Shown: in pieces, positions 1 to 4,434 of the stretch
Numbering within the stretch: the stretch's first letter is position 1
Layout: each line of letters opens with the position of its first letter
Source: JAEHDI01 sp035455185
GTDB taxonomy: Bacteria > Acidobacteriota > Terriglobia > Bryobacterales > Bryobacteraceae
Length of the DNA stretch: 5,566 nucleotides
Direction: 5' to 3'
Assembly: GCA_035455185.1 (NCBI GenBank)
Contig: DATIFQ010000445.1
Coordinates: 1-5,566 of the forward strand
Made by a program: the position numbers and the translations under genes
The notes under the pieces: model-generated
What the model was told of the DNA's origin: nothing
Database searches by the model: none
What the model saw: the letters and a program-made list of their open reading frames with translations, nothing else

Positions 1-653
1 TCCGGATCGCGTCTCATCGCTTCGCGCAAGGCGGCAGCCGCTTCGGCGTACCGTTTCTCAGAGGTCAGCGCTTGACCCCAGGCGGCAGACGCAGCCCCGA
101 ACGCAGGATCGGCCTTTACCGCACGCTCGAAGGCGGCGGCCGCCGACGCCGGATCACCCGCGGCGCGCCCTTCTAATAGTGCTCGCAGCGCTGCCTCGTT
201 AGACGTGCCGTAGGGTTCGGCTTTCGGATCGATCTGTCGCGCGATGGTGTTTGCCGCGGTCAGCAAGGTCGGTCCCGCCGCCGTGAGTGTCCTCGACGTC
301 TTTACGGAGGCGACTTCTTCCACCGATCCTTTCACTACCAGACGCCCCTTTCGGCGGTAGAAGTAACCATGCAGGATGTGCGTCGCCCCCGTCGCCGCTG
401 CGTCCGCCCGCGTCGCCACGCGTATGGGCCGGACGACGCCGCTGCGCCGCAATTGCCCGGCCAGAACTTCGGCGAAAGCCGTGGCCATCCAGTCGTCCGA
501 CTTGTCAGCGCCGAGGTTCTCGAAGGCAGGGATGGCGAGCCGTTGGACGGGTGCGGGTCTCCGGTTGCACGACGAGGCCCCAACCGCGACTAATATGGCG
601 GCGAGAAGCCCGAACCGGAATGGAGTAGCCGCTCCTGTCCTCTCAGAGGACAC
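1..653 (-). CDS. Lipoprotein with TolB-N/FlgO-like domain and TPRs (3' end outside window)
   Basis: Reading the minus strand from 653 to the left edge gives 217 codons without a stop, so the gene is real but its C-terminus is missing. The GTG at 653 is chosen because AAGGA lies 5 bases upstream (659-663) and it yields a good lipoprotein signal: a short arm with Arg5 and Arg13, a hydrophobic stretch at about 15-26, then a lipobox-like ASSC with Cys29 as the lipidated residue. Residues 38-142 match the pattern of TolB N-terminal/FlgO/CsgG-like domains: RLAIPAFENLG, then DDWMATAFAEVLAGQLRRSG, then GATHILHGYFYRRKGRLVV. From about 152 on there is TPR-type sequence (NEAALRALLEGRA, AAFERAVKADPAF, KRYAEAAAALREAMRRDP). 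It probably sits at the outer membrane facing the periplasm. The start overlaps the upstream TPR gene by 11 bases, which suggests translational coupling. An LpoB-like role towards the PBP encoded upstream is inference; the same domain pair occurs in proteins of unknown role. Confidence 0.85.
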   Translation of the reverse strand, partial: MSSERTGAATPFRFGLLAAILVAVGASSCNRRPAPVQRLAIPAFENLGADKSDDWMATAFAEVLAGQLRRSGVVRPIRVATRADAAATGATHILHGYFYRRKGRLVVKGSVEEVASVKTSRTLTAAGPTLLTAANTIARQIDPKAEPYGTSNEAALRALLEGRAAGDPASAAAAFERAVKADPAFGAASAAWGQALTSEKRYAEAAAALREAMRRDP

Positions 654-1434
654 GAAAGTCCTTGGTCATCAACTCCTGGAATTCGGGGAGCGCCTGGAGG
701 GCTGCAAACTCCGGTTCTTCGATGAACTTCTTGCGGTCCTTGAAGCCCTCTTCAAGCGACTTGCGGATGTACTCCAGTGCGCGCTCATTCATTCCCGCCT
801 GCGCGTACGTCTTGGCGAGGAAGTAGTGGAATGTCGCGCGCTCGGCGACCGTCCGCTCCTGGAGCAGAACGCCGTGGGTGCTGCGATGCTCGAACACTTC
901 CGGGTCGATCGCTAAGGCCTGCTGGTAAGCCTTGAATGCGTCCTTGTACTTTTTCCGCGCGAAGTACGCCGTGCCGAGATTGCTGTAAATGGAGGCCGAA
1001 TTCGGGTTCAATTTCAGCGCCCGGTTGTATTCCTTGATCGCACGGCGGTAACTTCGCTGCGCGTAAAACACCGCTCCCAGGTTGTTTCGGGCTTCCGGGT
1101 ACTTCGGGTTCAGCTTGAGCGACTTTTCGTAGCAGCGCTTGGCCGTGCCGAGCTGCATCATCTGGTGGTACGCAATGCCGATCTTGTTCCAGACAACAGG
1201 CGTCCGAACAGGTTCCTGCTCATAGGCCTCAATCGCCTCCCGGTACATCTTGCGGGCCATGAACACGTCGCCGCGTTTTTCCGGCGTCAAAGGGGTATCG
1301 GGTTTCGCAGTGGGAGGAGGATTTGGGGGCTCGAGCGCGGTGGTCTGTTCCTGAGCGACAGGTGCTGTCTGGCATACCACCGGAAGCGCCGCCGCCATTG
1401 CCACGACCATGAACAACAGATTTGCGGTCGTCAC
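643..1434 (-). CDS. Exported tetratricopeptide repeat (TPR) protein
   Basis: This encodes 263 residues. The start is GTG 1434 because a perfect AGGAGG lies 6 bases upstream and the protein then begins with a signal peptide (MTTANLLFMVVAMAAALPVV). Further upstream the frame stays open to 1662 but lies inside the PBP gene. There is no good lipobox (PVVC), so export by signal peptidase I, cleaving near Cys21 or shortly after, is more likely than lipidation. Residues 28-50 are a Pro/Thr-rich linker. TPR units follow at about 51-79, 80-112, 113-146 and 147-180, the third and fourth with textbook spacing (ARNNLGAVFYAQRSYRRAIKEY; SNLGTAYFARKKYKDAF). A non-TPR insert at 181-200 (FEHRSTHGVLLQERTV) is followed by another TPR at about 201-232 and a C-terminal EEPEFAALQALPEFQELM segment. 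It is a protein-binding scaffold in the periplasm. Being 16 bases after the PBP gene, it may serve the PBP much as CpoB serves E. coli PBP1B, but no sequence signature proves this. Confidence 0.93.
   Translation of the reverse strand: MTTANLLFMVVAMAAALPVVCQTAPVAQEQTTALEPPNPPPTAKPDTPLTPEKRGDVFMARKMYREAIEAYEQEPVRTPVVWNKIGIAYHQMMQLGTAKRCYEKSLKLNPKYPEARNNLGAVFYAQRSYRRAIKEYNRALKLNPNSASIYSNLGTAYFARKKYKDAFKAYQQALAIDPEVFEHRSTHGVLLQERTVAERATFHYFLAKTYAQAGMNERALEYIRKSLEEGFKDRKKFIEEPEFAALQALPEFQELMTKDFRVL
659..663 (-). promoter_or_regulatory. Ribosome binding site AAGGA for the lipoprotein gene
   Basis: AAGGA on the minus strand, 5 bases before the GTG at 653. It lies inside the last codons of the TPR gene (the Lys-Asp of TKDF). 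It supports GTG 653 as the start even though this makes the two genes overlap. Confidence 0.55.
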
Positions 1435-1440
1435 GGCCCA

Positions 1441-1446
1441 CCTCCT
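1441..1446 (-). promoter_or_regulatory. Ribosome binding site AGGAGG for the TPR gene
   Basis: A perfect AGGAGG on the minus strand, 6 bases before GTG 1434 and 4 bases after the PBP stop codon at 1451-1453. It decides the start of the TPR gene against in-frame candidates further upstream. It is the strongest Shine-Dalgarno sequence in the window, so the TPR protein may be translated more strongly than its neighbours. Confidence 0.85.
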
Positions 1447-1450
1447 GGCT

Positions 1451-3958
1451 TTATTTAAACACATCCAGGAATCGGCGGAACAGACTCTTTTTTCCTTCTT
1501 TTGGCTTGGATTGTTCCTGCGGCTTCGCCGCGGACACGGACTGGCCGGCCTGGGCTGACTGGCGTTGTTGGACCCTGGCCTGGACGACCGGTCCGGTCTT
1601 ACCCCCAGCCGAGGGGGTCTCCCAACCCGAGATCTGCGTCGCGGTGAGCACCCCGCCACCATGGAGGCGGCACGTTTCTACCGGCTGGGTACCCGCCAGA
1701 AACGCCTGCAACTGCGGCTTCGGGCAGGCTGAGGTCGCCAGGCCGCCGGTCAGCGGATCAATCTCGACCATCACGATGCCGTCGGGCGGTTCGAAGGACC
1801 GGGCGTTGCGGTACTCGCGATGCTGATGCGCGCGCTTCATGAACTCCGTCCAGATCGGCAGCGCCGAGCGCGCGCCTTCGAGACCGAGCTCCTGGTTGTC
1901 GTCGAAGCCGACCCACACCACGCAGATGAGTTTCGAAGTGAAGCCAGCGAACCAGCCGTCGCGCGAGGTGCCCGTCTTGCCGGCCGCGGGGAGCGTGAAG
2001 CCGCGGCCGCGTACGCCCGCCGCGGTGCCGCTGCGCATAACCTCTTGGAGCAGGTCCACCATCTCGTAGGCCACCCGCGGATCGAGCACGGCCTCTGTCT
2101 GCGGCGTGTAGTTGTGCATGATCCGGCCCTTGTCGTCACGGATCAGCCTGATCCAGTATGGCTTCACATGCACGCCCTGGTTTGCGAACACCGTGTAAGC
2201 TCCGGCGACCTCGATCGGCGTGACCTCATAGGCCCCGAGGGCTACCGCCGGCGTCGGCTGGATGCGCAGGTTCATGCCGGCCCGCCGCGCGACGTCGACC
2301 ACGGAGTCATACCCGGCCATCTCGGCCACTTTCACCGTCGGCACGTTCATCGATTTCGAGATCGCTTGCCGAACCGTGACCGTGCCCCGGTACTCCTCCT
2401 TGAAGTTCCCGGGCGTGTACGGTTTGTCGTCGAACCAGAACGTGGTCGGCTCGTCAACCACCGTGGTCAAGGGGCTGAAATCCGGTAACCTGCCCTGGAG
2501 GGCGGCCTCGAGCGCGGCCGCGTACACGAAAGGCTTGAAGGCGGAACCGGGCTGGCGCTTGGCGAGCGCCCGGTCCAACTGGCTGACTCCGTAATTCCTG
2601 CCGCCGATCAGCGCCTTGATCTCGCCGGTCAGCGGATCTAGGGCCACAAGCGCCACTTGTGCCTCCGGCAAATTCGGGTTTCTCTTACGCCGCCGCTGAA
2701 GTTGCTGGTCCACCTCCTGCAAACCGATCCGCACCGCCTCGTTGGCGTCGCGCTGAAGGTTGAGGTCAAGGGTCGTATAGATCCGGTAGGAGCTGGTCTG
2801 GAAGTCGTGGTCCTGGAAACGTTCCTGCAATTCGTCGTTCACCAGGTCCACGAAATATGGCGCATCGGACGATCCACCGCCGCCCCGGACCACCGTGAGC
2901 GGGGATGAGGCTGCTGCCGCGTAATCCTGGTCACTGATGTAGCCGTTCTCCCGCATGAGCGCCAGAACCACGTTACGGCGGCCCCGTGCGCGGTCCGGCC
3001 AGCGAATCGGGTTGGTGAAGCTCGGGCGCTGGATGAGCCCCGCCAGGGTGGCCGCCTCGGCCACCGTCAGATCACGGATGTCCTTGGCAAAGTAAGCCTG
3101 CGCCGCTTCCCCGAAGCCGCGAATGGCGAAGCTGCCCTTCCGGCCAAGGTCGACCTGGTTGGCGTAGTACTCGAAGATCTGCTCCTTGGTGAGCTTTTGC
3201 TCGAGGTGCAGGGTAATCAGCACCTCGGCCGCCTTGCGGCGCCACGTCTTTCGCTGGTCGAGCCACAGGCTGCGCGCGAGCTGCATGCTCAGCGTCGAGG
3301 CGCCCTGTTCTTTCCGGCCCTCCTTGAGATCAACGTAGGCGGCCTTGATAATCCGCAGGGGGTCGAAGCCGGAATGCTGGAAGAACCGCTTGTCCTCGGC
3401 CGAAACCACTGCGTTCACAAGTTCCTTGGGTATGTCCTGAAAGGCGACCAGGCGGCGCTTCTCGCGGTTTTTGTCGAACAGGTTCGTGATCAGTTCGGGC
3501 TCCAGCATGTACTGCCTCCGCTCGGTGTTGTCCCGGAGCGAGATGATTTGTGAGACGCGGCTGCCCGAGAATCGAATCACACCGGCTTCCTGGTCGAAGT
3601 ACGAATCCGGACCGGGAAAGATCTCTACGGCGTCCGGCCGGAGGTGATACCAGCCAAGCGGGTTCGTACGGCTCTCCGAATAGCCGCTGCGGCGGAGCAG
3701 GTTGACTACCTCGTCGGCCGTGAGCGAATCGCCAGCCGAAACGACGGGCGGTCCGGCGAAGATCATCGAGGTGTTTTGGAAAGGCCCGATATTGAGCTTC
3801 CGGTCGATGAGGCGGGAGTACCGAAGGTAATAGAACGTGAACGTCCCCAACGAGAGCGTCCCAAACAAGACCGTGAGCGTCAGAAGGATCTTGCCGGCGG
3901 GGTGCATCAGGAAGCGGACCAGGAGGGCCTTGCGGGGAATCTGAAATCGTATGCCCAA
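1451..3958 (-). CDS. mrcB: Class A penicillin-binding protein, PBP1B type (glycosyltransferase and transpeptidase)
   Basis: Complete at 835 residues, close to the 844 of E. coli PBP1B. It polymerises lipid II into glycan strands and cross-links the peptides, working from the inner membrane in the periplasm. After a basic cytoplasmic N-terminus comes one membrane segment (about 23-44). A UB2H-like domain follows (about 62-150), with GDSLTADEVVNLLRRSGY and a following LEPELIT that parallels LDPRLIT of E. coli PBP1B. The GT51 domain spans about 170-340, with probable catalytic Glu188 in SAEDKRFF, the QGASTLSMQLAR motif, and Glu263 in KEQIFEYYANQVDLG. The transpeptidase has Ser472 and Lys475 in GSAFKPF, Ser536-Met-Asn538, and Lys661-Thr-Gly-Thr. 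All key residues are present. The C-terminus has a Cys745/Cys763 segment, a Gln/Ser/Lys-rich tail and a basic end, KKSLFRRFLDVFK. The start is TTG 3958, with GAGG 9 bases upstream; ATG 3907 is in frame but lacks an RBS. The symbol is by architecture; PBP1A-type naming is possible in databases. Confidence 0.97.
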   Translation of the reverse strand: MGIRFQIPRKALLVRFLMHPAGKILLTLTVLFGTLSLGTFTFYYLRYSRLIDRKLNIGPFQNTSMIFAGPPVVSAGDSLTADEVVNLLRRSGYSESRTNPLGWYHLRPDAVEIFPGPDSYFDQEAGVIRFSGSRVSQIISLRDNTERRQYMLEPELITNLFDKNREKRRLVAFQDIPKELVNAVVSAEDKRFFQHSGFDPLRIIKAAYVDLKEGRKEQGASTLSMQLARSLWLDQRKTWRRKAAEVLITLHLEQKLTKEQIFEYYANQVDLGRKGSFAIRGFGEAAQAYFAKDIRDLTVAEAATLAGLIQRPSFTNPIRWPDRARGRRNVVLALMRENGYISDQDYAAAASSPLTVVRGGGGSSDAPYFVDLVNDELQERFQDHDFQTSSYRIYTTLDLNLQRDANEAVRIGLQEVDQQLQRRRKRNPNLPEAQVALVALDPLTGEIKALIGGRNYGVSQLDRALAKRQPGSAFKPFVYAAALEAALQGRLPDFSPLTTVVDEPTTFWFDDKPYTPGNFKEEYRGTVTVRQAISKSMNVPTVKVAEMAGYDSVVDVARRAGMNLRIQPTPAVALGAYEVTPIEVAGAYTVFANQGVHVKPYWIRLIRDDKGRIMHNYTPQTEAVLDPRVAYEMVDLLQEVMRSGTAAGVRGRGFTLPAAGKTGTSRDGWFAGFTSKLICVVWVGFDDNQELGLEGARSALPIWTEFMKRAHQHREYRNARSFEPPDGIVMVEIDPLTGGLATSACPKPQLQAFLAGTQPVETCRLHGGGVLTATQISGWETPSAGGKTGPVVQARVQQRQSAQAGQSVSAAKPQEQSKPKEGKKSLFRRFLDVFK

Positions 3959-3967
3959 ACGTGTTCG

Positions 3968-3971
3968 CCTC
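3968..3971 (-). promoter_or_regulatory. Ribosome binding site GAGG before the TTG start of the PBP gene
   Basis: GAGG on the minus strand, 9 bases before TTG 3958. It favours the unusual TTG over the in-frame ATG at 3907, whose upstream bases (pyrimidine-rich, ending CGCTTCCTG) hold no Shine-Dalgarno sequence. A TTG start with a modest RBS would be expected to keep synthesis of this enzyme low. Confidence 0.5.
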
Positions 3972-4022
3972 GATTGATATTTTCTCAGAACGCGCGGCGG
4001 ATTTCAGACTCCGGGCGCGCGG

Positions 4023-4040
4023 TTCCCGCCGCGGCGGGAA
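4023..4040. repeat. Perfect 18-bp palindrome TTCCCGCCGCGGCGGGAA
   Basis: Both strands read the same 18 bases. It begins 1 base after the stop codon of the small membrane protein gene and 64 bases before the PBP start. As RNA it can form a 7-bp stem with a CGCG loop. No T-run follows on the minus strand, so it is not a standard intrinsic terminator. It could be a binding site for a dimeric regulator, an RNA hairpin that separates expression of the two genes, or a transcript-stabilising stem. The rest of the 83-base gap is a GC-rich stretch, then an A/T-rich patch (GAGAAAATATCAAT) just before the PBP ribosome binding site. I see no convincing promoter there. Confidence 0.7.
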
Positions 4041-4041
4041 G

Positions 4042-4434
4042 CTAACCGCCGTCGGCAGTCGGCCGGAAGTGCAAGTCGACCGTGTAAAGCGGAAGATCCA
4101 CCGGCACTATGTAAAGGACCTCGATGCGAATCTTGCCGGGCGTGCGGCGGACTCGGACCTGATCTGCCCTGACCGGCAGGCCGAGCCGCGCCGCCTCGTT
4201 GACCACCCGAACACGGAGAAGATCGTCAGGCGCTTCGATCGTGGACCTGCGTTGGGCGGTCTCTTCGAGGAACTGCTGCAAACGAAAGTTGCTGACGTAC
4301 ACCGGCACAAGCCGCGCGGCGAACAACCCGAGCGCCGCCAGCACCGTCACCCCGCCCGCCGTCCGCCAGTGCCGCGCTTCGATGGCCACGTTCCAACGAT
4401 CTCCCAGAGCGAGTATAGCGCCCCGGCGCGTCAC
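4042..4434 (-). CDS. Small single-pass membrane protein, DUF4845-like
   Basis: This encodes 130 residues from GTG 4434, overlapping the stop of the propeller gene as GTGA. One membrane segment spans about 25-46 (AGGVTVLAALGLFAARLVPVY) and is followed by a periplasmic domain of about 84 residues. That domain has a helical part (NFRLQQFLEETAQRR, then VVNEAARLGLPVRADQVRV) and a beta part (KIRIEVLYIVPVDLPLYTVDLHF). Membrane helix, PVY, helix, then paired strands with VPVDLPLY resembles DUF4845-type proteins, whose function is unknown; I assign this by pattern only. A second start, GTG 4389 (residue 16), is possible. It has GGGAG 11 bases upstream and would give 115 residues without touching the membrane segment. 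The coupling overlap favours 4434, while the better RBS favours 4389. The stop is TAG, followed by the palindrome. Its place between a propeller protein and a PBP suggests an envelope role, but nothing more specific can be read. Confidence 0.8.
   Translation of the reverse strand: MTRRGAILALGDRWNVAIEARHWRTAGGVTVLAALGLFAARLVPVYVSNFRLQQFLEETAQRRSTIEAPDDLLRVRVVNEAARLGLPVRADQVRVRRTPGKIRIEVLYIVPVDLPLYTVDLHFRPTADGG

Noticed and set aside
335..583. Minus-strand open frame of 82 codons
   Set aside because: It is an out-of-frame shadow inside the lipoprotein gene. The correct frame shows the TolB-N-like domain and TPRs, while this one is Arg/Ser-rich without pattern.
376..915. Plus-strand open frame of 179 codons across the TPR/lipoprotein junction
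   Set aside because: It is antisense to two supported genes, has no recognisable domain, and has no convincing ribosome binding site.
1435..1662. N-terminal extension of the TPR protein up to position 1662
   Set aside because: The 76 extra residues overlap the PBP gene and are Arg/Pro/Ser-rich. The AGGAGG before GTG 1434 and the signal peptide that begins there settle the start.
1820..2488. Long open frame on the plus strand (222 codons) opposite the PBP gene
   Set aside because: It lies wholly antisense to the transpeptidase domain, whose motifs are all intact. Its product is rich in Arg, His and Ala without domain pattern, as expected for the opposite strand of GC-rich coding DNA.
3905..3907. 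ATG 3907 as start of the PBP gene
   Set aside because: There is no Shine-Dalgarno sequence upstream, and it would remove most of the basic cytoplasmic arm before the membrane segment. TTG 3958 has GAGG at good distance. It remains a fallback.
4023..4040. The palindrome as an intrinsic terminator
   Set aside because: No T-run follows on either strand, and the downstream PBP gene has no clear promoter of its own, so full termination here seems unlikely.
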